Positions 51,077 through 61,489 of a stretch of DNA of 64,000 nt are shown here, one piece after another. The stretch lies in contig JACVVK020000347.1 of assembly GCA_018292915.2 (NCBI GenBank), forward strand, positions 482,501 to 546,500, given 5' to 3'. The translations under genes were made by a program, and so were the position numbers. Under the pieces are notes generated by a model that worked only from the letters and a program-made list of their open reading frames with translations, did not search any database and was not told where the DNA came from. Position 1 is the stretch's first letter. Each line of letters starts with the position of its first letter. This DNA comes from Batillaria attramentaria. Its lineage: Eukaryota > Mollusca > Gastropoda > Batillariidae.

Positions 51077-51469
51077 TGTTGGATGTGTGCCAGTAGGGCG
51101 TCTTATGCAGAGAAACAGTTTCCTGTCCACAGCCTTCGTCCACCATATATAAACAAAGGTCACCTAAAGTAATAATTATACACAATAAAAACGTTCTCAG
51201 TATGATTCCGAAGAGAAAGACGCTGAGTTTTGAACTGTGTGTATGTGTCGAGGATAAGGCTGAACTGTGTTGTAAAACTTCTGTTGCTTGTTTTTTCCCC
51301 TCTTTTCAACCTTTCACCTCAGATTTGTCCAGCACCATACGATCGCATTACAGCGAGTAAACGTTCTGTCGTTTGTCCCCTGACAGGTCCCCTGTACGCA
51401 AACAACGAAATCTTCGCTGAGGCTCCTGTCTACGCCAATTCCTATCCCGGGGAGAGGAGGATGACGTAA
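39768..51469 (+). CDS. Receptor C: divergent Ig receptor with two YESL motifs
   Basis: Thirteen exons: 39768-39840, 40712-40852, 42294-42515, 43365-43486, 45492-45681, 46095-46325, 46901-47155, 47621-47782, 48315-48342, 48761-48819, 49223-49282, 50291-50407, 51387-51469. They total 1743 nt (580 residues); phases match receptors A/B, and exon 5 is 190 bp like A exon 4. Signal peptide 1-24; Ig-like modules to about 411; TM about 430-455; then RRRGWFLPCA. The tail has YESL at 520 and 534 (ten residues apart) and two YAN motifs (557, 569) in the last exon. The exon 12 donor (ACAG|GTTACA) is weak; without splicing the frame ends at 50436 after GYSSHLTVN, giving 562 residues. A role as surface recognition/signalling receptor is inferred from paralogy. 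Confidence 0.82.
40005..40396 (-). mobile_element. SINE family 2, full-length copy
   Basis: A ~390-bp tRNA-derived element in intron 1 of receptor C. The minus-strand head has A box TGGTCTAGTGGTTAAGAG and B box GGTTCGAGTCC. The body includes GAACCCCCGATGATCGG reversed, and a 3' hairpin and (TTA)n tail at 40005-40015. Two truncated copies occur in plus orientation at 43560 and 46510. Confidence 0.85.
40590..40677. repeat. (GT)n microsatellite
   Basis: It ends 34 bp before the exon 2 acceptor of receptor C. Confidence 0.95.
40861..42293. other. Receptor C intron 2, mostly unique
   Basis: No additional exon is recognised. Weak tandem repeats are present at 41940-42090 (CCTCCAAAACCGACATTATT-like, about four units) and 42105-42180 (ATGATATAATTTATTC, five units). 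Confidence 0.55.
42571..42638. repeat. (GT)n microsatellite
   Basis: It begins 55 bp after the exon 3 donor of receptor C. Confidence 0.95.
42857..43250. repeat. Compound (ACT)n/(ACC)n trinucleotide repeat
   Basis: About 390 bp of CTA/CCA-type triplets in intron 3 of receptor C. It creates Thr-rich and Val-rich shadow frames with no biological support. Confidence 0.95.
43560..43858 (+). mobile_element. SINE family 2, 5'-truncated copy
   Basis: It matches 40005-40330 in reverse complement but lacks the tRNA head. It ends in (ATT)n at 43845-43858. It lies in intron 4 of receptor C. Confidence 0.85.
43859..44105 (-). mobile_element. LINE 3' fragment
   Basis: Minus-strand translation shows FGERCFRFTTPTVWNSLP, the conserved C-terminal block also present in the LINE at 4135-4765, followed by a GCGC hairpin and an (ATT)n tail shared with the adjacent SINE. 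Confidence 0.65.
44106..45190. other. Receptor C intron 4, remainder
   Basis: It contains a (GAT)n tract with a SINE/LINE-type 3' hairpin (44128-44205), a poly-A run (44228-44249) and a TTTA repeat (about 44418-44440). No exon is recognised. Confidence 0.5.
45200..45268. repeat. (CA)n microsatellite
   Basis: It lies in intron 4 of receptor C, about 220 bp before the exon 5 acceptor. Confidence 0.95.
46510..46690 (+). mobile_element. SINE family 2, 5'-truncated copy
   Basis: It matches the last ~180 bp of the family (from GAGCTGACCCTTCGCACCAC to the (ATT)n tail). It lies in intron 6 of receptor C. Confidence 0.85.
47267..47357. repeat. (CA)n/(CGCA)n microsatellite
   Basis: It lies in intron 7 of receptor C. 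The same compound pattern recurs at 54050 and 57206. Confidence 0.95.
48536..48697 (+). mobile_element. SINE family 1, full-length, in receptor C intron 9
   Basis: Flanked by a perfect 11-bp target-site duplication (TTCCTGTACGA at 48525-48535 and 48698-48708). Confidence 0.93.
49370..49541 (-). mobile_element. SINE family 1, full-length, in receptor C intron 11
   Basis: Reverse orientation. The flanks GGCATGGCGG and GGCATGGTGG form an imperfect target-site duplication. Confidence 0.85.
49868..50265 (+). repeat. ~390-bp dispersed repeat, copy 1
   Basis: Homologous over its length to 58637-59022 (shared blocks AAAAATGCTTCA, CATTCAAGGGCACGTAC, AATCACGCTTTTTCG). It ends 25 bp before the exon 12 acceptor of receptor C. 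There is no coding capacity, and the class is unknown. Confidence 0.75.
50500..50980 (-). mobile_element. SINE family 3, ~480 bp
   Basis: The minus-strand head is tRNA-like: A box TAGTGTAGTGGTTAGCAC and B box GGGTTCGAATCCC (about 50905-50970). A ~400-bp unique body and a CCCCAACTTTTTGCC end follow. It gives a 215-codon shadow frame. It lies in the last intron of receptor C, after the alternative stop. Only one copy is in the window, so its borders are approximate. Confidence 0.65.
51003..51073. repeat. (GT)/(G)n/(GA)n compound repeat
   Basis: It lies in the last intron of receptor C. Confidence 0.85.
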
Positions 51470-52959
51470 CCTGGTCACGTGACATGAACCACGTGCAGCT
51501 GGCATGACACCACAGACGCATGACACTCATACCACAGAGAGGAAGTTAAGTCGGATTTTCAAGTCCCGGTTTAGATGCGGCATCTGTAAGCGTGATTTGC
51601 GACTGTTCTGTGAAAACTGTGTACATGCAGTAAGAACATATAACCAGGCTGAAATACTCACTGTGCCATATAATAGTCGTGGCCACACTGTACGCGGAGT
51701 TGGAAATCTCATGACAAAGACGAGAGTGTCGACCACCGCATCACTTCCGCTTGGATGCACGATGGCTCAGCGTGGCACTTGTCAGTGTGCTTGCGGTACA
51801 CTTGGGATTGGCGCTTGGTAGTTTGAAGTCAATGAAGTGTAGCAGAAGTTTTGTTGTTATTTGTCGTTATAGCCACATACCTATGCGTGATCTCTCGCAG
51901 TTTTCATCGTAAAATTTGACGTTTGTGTTCTGTGAACTGTACATCCTGTCTGAACGACACACTATGTCCTCTTGTGTCGGTTACATTGTCCGCAGCTGGC
52001 TCACGTTTGTTTCCTAAAACAACAACAACAACAACAACAAAGCAACTGAACACCAGCTTGTCAAACTACTCGTCATTTCTGTACATATTTTATGATCAGC
52101 TATACAACCGAGTATTACCGATTTGACGTGAAGGTGTCAGGCCTTCCAGTCTTTATTATTTTTACTGAATTCAGGTTTGGTTTTTTTCCTTCTTCTTTTT
52201 TCCCCTCACGAAATGGATCATTTATGTGAAGCGTCTAAATGTGGGCAGAAAAAATGTGAGGAGTGTGTAATGTGTGTGTGGGGGGGGGGGGGGAGGGGGG
52301 GAGGGGGAGGGGGGTAGGGAGTGTGGGAGCATTGATGTTTTTGTACCGACTGTAGAAATCTGTCACTCTTTTTCTCTGAAGCAAATAAAATCACGTCCCA
52401 GACGCACAAAAGTGCAAAGATTTTACAATACTTTTCAAGGGAAGTATGCCCCCGCCCCCTTAGTACAGCACGTCTGCATTGCAGCGTGGCTTCATCATAT
52501 CGTCATTAGCATTTCTCTTTCTTTACGTATGGGCACACAGAAATATAGATTCTCATGGTTGTCATCGTGTATCAGTAACTACAAACACGTTTGACAGTGG
52601 TATGCATTTCTTATAGGCACAGTGTACAGAACAGTTACTTGCATTTTTTTTTCTTCAGCCCACTGGAACAGCTAAGGTTATACGCCGTGTCCTTCGGCCC
52701 GCTTGTGCATGTCAAATTGTTGTTGCTGGTTGGCACTGCTAGTGACTGTGAGGACCCCACGGGGCTGGCTGGTGAACAACATGTCACACAGCACGAGGGA
52801 GGTTTTTGTCAGCTCCACAATAGCGACACTCACGCGACGACAAAAGGCAAGGGAGGGTATCAGTAACCACACGCAGATAACGGGCGGGTTAGCTCCCGTG
52901 AACAGATGAATGGCAGAATGATTGACCCGGTAAAATGATTAAGTCTCGGAGCATGTTCG

Positions 52960-52960
<1 letters not shown>
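51470..52960. other. Receptor C 3' UTR and intergenic sequence
   Basis: A candidate poly(A) signal AATAAA lies at 52384-52389, about 915 bp after the stop. A G-rich tract lies at 52269-52318. No other gene is recognised. Confidence 0.5.
52384..52389 (+). terminator. Candidate poly(A) signal of receptor C
   Basis: AATAAA in AAGCAAATAAAATCACG. It would give a 3' UTR of about 0.9 kb. Confidence 0.4.

Positions 52961-52962
<2 letters not shown>

Positions 52963-53021
<59 letters not shown>
52963..53021. repeat. (GT)n microsatellite
   Basis: Intergenic GT run, about 70 bp before a SINE. Confidence 0.95.
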
Positions 53022-53023
<2 letters not shown>

Positions 53024-53094
53024 CGTTTATTTAACCAAGTCTTATCTAGATGATACGCAAGATTCGTTTCACATCTGCTGTCGTCTACAACAAG

Positions 53095-53270
53095 GAGAGC
53101 CGGGACAGCCAAATGGTGGAGCATAGAACTTTCAATGCTCGGGTCGCGAGTTCGAATCCCGATCAGCTTGGGCCAAATATTTGTGCTGGCCTTTATATCG
53201 TTGCCCTGTCTTCGGTATCACCCTCGTGTGGTGGAAAAGGACGTTAAACTCCCAAACACCCACCCACCCT
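53095..53270 (+). mobile_element. SINE family 1, diverged full-length copy
   Basis: It keeps all blocks, but the head is altered (GGACAGCCAAATGGTGGAGC). The flanks share ACAACAAG, probably an eroded target-site duplication. Confidence 0.85.
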
Positions 53271-54040
53271 TAGAGACAACAAGAGAACAAGAACTAGGAA
53301 CGTATTTAAAAAATACGATGAAGTCTGTGTTTATGACATACGACCAGAAAAAGAGCGAACACACAGAAATGACAGGAGACTATTCTGATAACAACACGCC
53401 ACACCTTTCTGTCCCCGTATCGACCAAAATCAAGTACAGACACGCGATAATATACTGCACTTTCACCTCCTAAATCTGTCACACGTGTAATTCAGTGCAC
53501 ACCTGACCTTCCCTGAGCTAGTGAGGGTCGGGTGGATTGTGCGAGTTGTCGGGTGGATTGTGTGAGTTGTCGGGTAGCTCAGTGCCAAGCTGTCAACGAG
53601 CTTTCCCCGAGTGTGATCTGCGTGTTTACAACAAAGAAAATGGTTCGCGGGAAGAACTTGAGAGGTTGATTGGTACTTGACGGATCGAGGGGAGAACCTG
53701 TATTTAGTCTCATTTATTTACTCGGCAGTAAAATCTAGGGCACAGCATGTAGGTAGTACTAAGTACATGAGAGTGTAGACTAGTTTGTCGGTACAAGTCG
53801 GACAACAAAACCTACAGGCTCGGCCTGTCTTTGAACAGAGGAAGTTTCTTTAATAGTGTGCACAGAATGAATTCAGAAAGTATTTCACAATCGAGTTAGG
53901 TCGATGTCACACCGGGGTGTTTCTAGTCCAAACAAACTGCGAACATGGTGTTTATCCGTGTTCCTCGTGTGACTTGCGGCTAATTTGCCCGAATTATTCC
54001 GTGTTTTGAGCTGTTCCAATGTCATAAGCCTCAGTGTATG
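53271..54040. other. Intergenic, no supported gene
   Basis: A short repeat of GTCGGGTGGATTGTGTGAGTT occurs at 53528-53580. Nothing else is recognised. Confidence 0.5.
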
Positions 54041-54044
54041 AAAC

Positions 54045-54049
<5 letters not shown>

Positions 54050-54110
<61 letters not shown>

Positions 54111-54113
54111 GCA

Positions 54114-54165
<52 letters not shown>
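54050..54165. repeat. (CA)n/(CGCA)n microsatellite
   Basis: CA run with an internal CGCA block, like 47267-47357. Confidence 0.95.
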
Positions 54166-54168
<3 letters not shown>

Positions 54169-54819
54169 GGGTGCGTATACTAGAGCAACTTTTCATGACG
54201 AATCTCTAGGCAACTGCGTAGCTGTCACAAACTTCCCGTCTTATATCGTTGTTTTGTTCTGATGATCGGTGGCAAGGTGAACAAGAAAAAACGCTGTGCC
54301 ATAAAGTTTTCCCTCTGAGCACAGCCGTGCAAGGTCAGTCCAAACCGATTTCAGCAAGTCTATAGAAGTGCACCGCCAAGCACTGCCTACACAAATCCAC
54401 TCACAGAATAAAGCGAGTCTGTCGTTGATTGTGAGGAGAATTTCATGGCCTCAAAGATAGCTTTGTTCACAGCTCACCTACCCTGGCATTCCCGCCATAA
54501 TCAAGTTGCTATTTTTACATCACACCCTTTGCTGGGCCTTTACGATCGATCTGCTGTCACGTGTCGGTGCTTAGACAAGATGGCGGGGTGTTTCTGATGC
54601 CACCCCTGTTCAAACGTTTCGACCACTTTTGCCGTTAGGTAAAGTCACATAGCGGTGGAAACACTTTTTGGATTTGTGTTTGTCTGTGAGAAATAAACGG
54701 ACAGTTTGTCGACCAGAAAACGACTTTCACTCTCACAACGTAGCATATCACTGACACGTCAACATGTGTGTGTGTGCTCATATTAAAGACATGTGGCTTA
54801 CGTGCGCACTTCATGCTGA

Positions 54820-54988
54820 GGAGCCGGGGTGGCCGAAGGGTAGAGCGTTGGACTTCTAATGCTCGGGCCGAGAGTTCGTATCCCGGCTGGGGCCAAATAT
54901 TTTTGCTGGCTTTTTTCATCGTTGCCCCGTCTTTGATGTGACCCGTTTGTGGTGGAAAAGGACGTTAAACCCCCCAGACACCCACCCG
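54820..54988 (+). mobile_element. SINE family 1, full-length
   Basis: Complete head, body and GTTAAACCCCCCAGACACCC tail. The target-site duplication is unclear. Confidence 0.88.
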
Positions 54989-56173
54989 CGAACTACACAA
55001 CACCAACAGACGTGACGTGTGGTAACAATTCCGCTAAATATAGTACAGAATCTTCGCCACTTTTTAAATTAAAAAGTAAAAACTGGCAATGTTGGGCTAT
55101 TTGTTGGCTTTGTAAATAACTTCCAATGCCAGGTTATAGTAAAAATAGTGAACAATGAGCCTGGTTTGTGGACTATTTGTATTCATGCGCGGCTGGCACA
55201 AGACCTAGCAGACGACAGAGGAATGAAGGGGTAGGTGGTCGCTGTTAGCATTCCCAAAAAGTGGAATATCTGAATTTGTTTAAATTTATCTTACAAATGA
55301 GTCTTTGGCAGCTGAATTTTTGTGATTTTTGGTGAATTTTACAGCTTTTCTGTGGTGCCATGCGCTGCGTCATGTTTAATAGGAAGATGCAGCATTGTCT
55401 TTGAAACCCGTGTCTGCACTGTTCAGCCCAATCGTCGAAAGTTTTGATTTGAAATAGCACCGGACAAACTGTCCGCCATATCGGCAACCCCCCGCCAGTC
55501 CTATCTGACCTCCCCACTGGGCGTTCAGCAGGCAGGTAGTGGCGGCGACCGACAGCCAAAGCGGCTAAAAGGATATGCACTTCTGATCCGCTCCACATAC
55601 GGTGCTCTGCTTGTAGTCTTCGTGCGTACACCCGTTGTGCTGACGGAGCTTGGAGTGTGGGGCGAGAGAAAGAGACAGTTTGTGTTTGTAGGGTCCTGCA
55701 CTTCGGTTTAGATTCTCAAGTGACTATCGACTGACGGAGACATCATTATTTCAAGTGCAGGTGAGTGGAAACGACACACACGCATCTATATTAGTTATTT
55801 GGTATTATGTCAAGTTTTCAAGCACAAGTCTGATGACTGTTCATAGTCTGTCTATATATAATGTAGGCGTGTCCCCCTCCCCAAGCATCCCCCCCCCCCC
55901 CACCACCACCCCCCACTACCAAAGAGAGAGAGAGAGAAGAAGAAGATCTAGCCTCGTTGCGGCTTCAATATTCGCGTCATTCATGTTCGAAATGTTTGAC
56001 TACTTTCATGCTATTGTCCTCAGATTTCTGTGCCACATTCCACAATATTCACGACAAATGTCCCATCCTTTTAAGTATTGCTAACACCGACTGCATTGTG
56101 CGCAATGTCAATTATCTGTGCAAAGTTAAGTATTAGTAACAGAATACATACAAAATACTTGAATTTTCATGAC
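54989..56173 (+). other. Upstream region and possible 5' UTR exon of gene E
   Basis: Bases about 55640-55760 end in TCAAGTGCAG|GTGAGTGG, a strong donor, and could be a non-coding first exon of gene E. Read in the RING frame it has a stop (TAG) and no ATG. A 128-codon minus-strand frame at 55245-55631 has no recognisable domain. A poly-C tract lies at about 55890. Confidence 0.4.
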
Positions 56174-56764
56174 ATGTTTTGTTTTGTTTTTAAGGAATCC
56201 CACAAGCGAGAGAGAGGTGGCGGAGGGGGGAGGGGGGAAGATGGGGAACCCCCCGACTTCCTCCACCAGTTGGAGGGGGAGGTCTGCACGTGCGGAGTGT
56301 GTAAAAACACGTGCCACGCCCCGCGACACTTGCCCTGCCTCCACTCGTTCTGTACACAGTGTCTTGACGACTACATTGGTAAAGAGGTAGGTGAACGAAC
56401 CTAATCAATATTCAAACTAGGAATAACTAGGGCAGGCGGTGAGGGAAGGTGGGGGGGGGGGGGGAGGTCATTGAAGGGATAGTAGCCGGGCTAAGTCCTG
56501 AAACCAACCTAGACCTTAATACCCCCCCCCCCCCCACACCCCCCCCCCCCCGCCCCAAGAAATGTAGCCTAAGGTGTTGCGTATCTTATGTCTGATCCAG
56601 ATTCCATGCCAGTGTATAGAGTCAAGAGCCAGTGTCGACAAGCACAACTATGTCGCGTATATTCCCACACCATTCAAATGACGATACGTTCCGAGCTGCA
56701 ACAGGGCTGAATATATTCTTCACAAGTGCTAATCCCCCCTCTCCCCCTCCCCCCCCCCTCCCCT

Positions 56765-56809
<45 letters not shown>

Positions 56810-57077
56810 CGAGATGCAAGTAATCACGCGTAAAAATCAGCCAAGAACCTGATTGTGCGTATTACTACGCCTGAGTGCGCCTAATCCGCTATGGCGTATC
56901 CACTGTGTTGACAGTCACACGCTCATGTCGGATAGGGCGCGAGATTGGTGTTAAGGTGTAGGAAAGAACAAAAATGTAGGTTAGTTGTGGAGGGATCGGA
57001 GACGAAATCTTATACAGGGGGTTAACGAATCTCGACATGACGAGACAGACATTCAGAAATGCTCCAAGGCGATGAAA

Positions 57078-57118
<41 letters not shown>

Positions 57119-57201
57119 CCCCCCCCCCTCTCTCTCTCTCTCTCAACGTTTTACACTAAAATTCGTAACTGATGCACTGTTGTTTGTTTTACATAAGCAG
57201 T

Positions 57202-57269
<68 letters not shown>

Positions 57270-58462
57270 GCACGCACGCACGCACACACCTGGAGTCCAT
57301 AGCCAATCGTTGTGCTTGTTACAAACGTGAATATGCTGCTTTTAGTATGTAATGCACTTCTATGTTAATTGTATACATGAGCCCGCTTCAGGTCTGAATA
57401 CCCGCATAGATACGTGACCTAGCTACTCAGTCGACCTGCCGTTCTAATACAATACAACACGTGCTCAGTTTACAGGCATTCGTGATGAGATATACATTAC
57501 ACTGAGTAAAGATATCAACCCGCGCCTACAACAGAAGTGTCAGTTATTGTTCGATCTACAGAGGCATTGGGAACAAAACATGGTCTGTTCTCTGCCTACC
57601 TCATTGCACAGGACAAAGCTTATATAAACTCATTACAGAGTCTGTGAAGGAGACGTGTGCAGATCCCCCCCCAGCCCCCCCCCCCCCCCCTTCTCCCCCC
57701 CCCCCTCCCACACAGGTGATACAGAGCAGTATGCTTTTTATTTGTAACGTTCAATTACCAGAGAGAGAGAGAGAGAGAGAGAGAGATCCAGGATCATAAA
57801 TCAGAGAACGCGTTTCGACAAGTTGTGTTATGTAAACAACTTCAAGACTTTGCTGCCATTGTTCACCACATAATTCAGTTCGAGTCTGAACATGTTTTAA
57901 CTCTTTCCTTACCATCGGCGGTGATTCGCGTCCATTATCTGGTGAAAGTCCATTTCTTGCAAACTAGAACAATTCTACTACTACTACTACTACTACTGAA
58001 TTGTAATACAGAAAGGAGTCTTTTTCAGGAGGGATCAAGGGCTAAACGGTGAGAAAACTTACTTGGTAGGAAAAGAGTTAATATGGTCCACTTCATGCTG
58101 ATTTATATACATGTACCTTGTTGCGCGAAAGCAACGCACACCAAAACGCCAATTCAAAAAATATATATCAAACATTAGGATTATTTTCTGTAATACTGTA
58201 CTTAACACGCTGTTTTACAAGCACTCCAAATACCGAGTGACGCTGGAGAACTCTCACGTGTGGCTTTAAAACTCCATGTCCCTGACCAGACAAACAAGTG
58301 ATCTGGCTTATTTCCAGTCCCTCTCGTTGTCCGCCTGCCCTAGTTTCTCCCTCTAGTGTAGCGGGACGGTAATAAATATACTCCTTATTCAAGTCACTGT
58401 GTCTTGTGGGTGAAAGGTGTGTTTTGGATTTTATGGTATGTGGCTGATCTGACAGGCAATAA

Positions 58463-58521
<59 letters not shown>

Positions 58522-59656
58522 TCCCTCTCTTCCCCCCTTTTATCTCATTTTGCTTTTGTTGACAGTAGATTTAGTCCATGTAGTATAGCAACGACAAGTT
58601 TTAAAACTGGTATGAACATGCCTGTAACAGAGGTTCTTGCCACCCCTAAAAATGCTTCAATCTAGAAACAAAAATTACCATGCACAGATCATTCAAGGGC
58701 ACGTACCTGACAGGAGTTGAAAGAAAATTGAATGTCTTTTCGCTCAGGCCTCACTGGAGTAATGATAGTCTATCTTCCGTTTAGGTCAGAAAGCCACTTC
58801 ACCCAAATCCACTTGCGTCACCTTTGCCTCTCTATGCGCAAAGGGTCCCACCTTCACTGGCAGCCTGGCCAAGGTTGCAACCCCCTGGCAGGCGCCTGCC
58901 CTACAAACACAAAATCAGGAAAATCACGCTTTTCCATGACAACAAAAATCACAACAAACTACAGTAGCACACTCGCCAAACAGGGTCCTAACCCACCGCT
59001 TAGTTTGTGTTGTTACCACTGCAGAAGGAAACCGATTCTCAGATGAACTGTTTCGTGTATACGTGTCTTTCAGGTGAAGGAGAGCGGCAGGAGTTACTTC
59101 CCCTGTCCAACATGTCGCCAGCCTACCGACTTACCCAAGAACGCGAGACTCATCAACAAGTACGGCGAGTCATTTCCAGAAGACACTTTCGTCAGCAAAC
59201 TGAGCGAGGTGATTGGTGCTTACAGCGACGACAAGTCATGTGACCTGTGCAAACGCCGCGGGGAGACGTCTCCAGCACTGAACTGGTGCATGGAATGTTA
59301 TGACGCAGTCTGTGACGCATGTACCACCGTGCATCTCCACAACACATCCACAGCGGATCACGTGGTGATCTCCCTTGCCGAGATGCAGAAACTGTCGCTG
59401 GAAAACATCATGAAACGCAAGAGGGCGGTACCGTGCTCCAAACATGGCGAGCCGGTCAAGTTGTACTGCGTCGACTGCAAGGAACCAGCCTGCGTCCAGT
59501 GCGTCGCCGTCAGTCACCGGAAGTGCGACAACTGCATCACGGTGGCTGACGCCATTTCCGCCAATGAGGAAGACATGGCGGAGGTGGTGATCCGGTTACA
59601 ATCACTGCCGTCTGAAGACTTGATGAGCGGCTCGTCCGGAGACGCTGTAGAGGTGA

Positions 59657-59694
<38 letters not shown>

Positions 59695-60592
59695 GGATGA
59701 ATAAAGTGTTCTTTATCTTTATCTCCTTATGGGGAGCCGGGGTGGTCGAATGGTAGAGCGTTGGACTTCTAATGCTCGGGTCGTGAGTTCGATCCCGGCT
59801 GGGGCCAAATATTGTGCTGGCTTTTTCATCGTTGCCCCGTCTTTGATATCACCCTATGTGGTGGAAAAGGACGTTAAACCCATAAACACCCACCCACCCT
59901 TATCTCCTTATCTCTCAAACATACTGCTGACATAAATAAGTCAAGCGTGTCCCCGTTTATCACCAGGTGTTGGAGGAGACAGTCCGCAGTTCACGAGAGC
60001 GGATCAAGGCGATATCGGCCGACATCCGGCAGAAGGTGGAGGCCAGTGAGAAGGAGCTGCTGGCCAAGCTGGAGGAGACCCACATCATGCTAAAGGAGAA
60101 GGTGACTGGCAAGGGAGGACCGGCCAAGGATCACTTCAAGACGCTGAGAGCCGCCAACGACCGCATGCAGTTCCTGCTGAAGTACGGCAGTGACGTGGAG
60201 ATACTGCAGGTGAGTCTCCACAACAGTTTGAACGCCCGTCTTCCGATATCTGTCGGCTCACAAAGCTTTCTGAGCTGTGTGGGTAAAGAGTCTAAATTCG
60301 TTCCACTTACACGCAGATACACAGATACCAGATGTGTGCCAGCAGAAGGCGGGTCAAAGTCATTCGCCGAGTAGAAGAGCTTTTAATGTAGACTGTTTGG
60401 ATATTTATTCGCAGTTAGAGACGGCAGTGACGACAACGACGACAAAGACGATGATGATGACGACTGGTACAATGGTGGTGATGTTGTTGGTTATAATGAT
60501 GATGGTGATGGTGGTGGTGGTGATGATGATGATGATGTCGACGACGACGGTGGTAAAGACGACGAAGACAAGGACGACGACGACGACGACGC

Positions 60593-60628
<36 letters not shown>

Positions 60629-61457
60629 GCTGTCATGTTGCAAGGTGTACGATTCCATCAAGGACGCAATGGGAAAGATGGAAAAGACCGGATCTCAGAA
60701 CGGTGTGGGGGACGAGGGGGGTGAGGAAGGAGAGGACCTGATGTTCAGGGTCAACTTCATGCCAGACGACGCCGTCAAGCTCTTCCAGCGGGACTACGAG
60801 TCTCTCGGTCACATCCAGGTCAGTAGTTTAGGCTCTCATTACCATATCCAGGTCAGACACTAAGACAGGAGTCAGTTGTTTTTTACCTTCCACATTTGTT
60901 TGGTCCTTGCGGAGAATTCAGGCTTCCCAGTCTAGTAAAACGCGTCTGGGTAATCTTGCGCCACCTGCATTTGTTCTCTCCCTTTCTTCTTTCATGTTTA
61001 TGCACGAAATTCTGTTTCTTTTGCTTCGATCTTCATAGGTAACCCAGATCTTTTATTATCGAAGGTCGGGAAAAAAATCTTTATTGTGTAAACTTTACGC
61101 ATTTACGGCCTATGCCACCGAAAGCAGGACGGGCAGTAATAATGAAATCACGTGACTGAATGGGTGAATATCCCAACACTAGAGGCTGAAAACTTCCATC
61201 ATGAGTTCGCTGCACACGATAATTGATAAGGGTTTTGCATGGATAAGATGATGATAGAGAGAAACGCTGAATGTTGCGTCATCAACAGGTGGAAGATTGT
61301 AACTCTGATGACGGCTTATCCTCGTGGGGAGTCACGTGTACGTCACGTGACGAGATCATCGTGGTGGACTGTCGCAACAAGAGGATGCAGAAGTTCACCA
61401 GTAATGGCGACCTCATCGACCACATTCAGGTGATTCATAGCAGTAAATTACCACAGA

Positions 61458-61489
<32 letters not shown>

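Noticed and set aside
55245..55631. 128-codon minus-strand frame upstream of gene E
   Set aside because: No recognisable domain, and it overlaps the likely promoter region of gene E. It may be chance, so it is not called as a gene.
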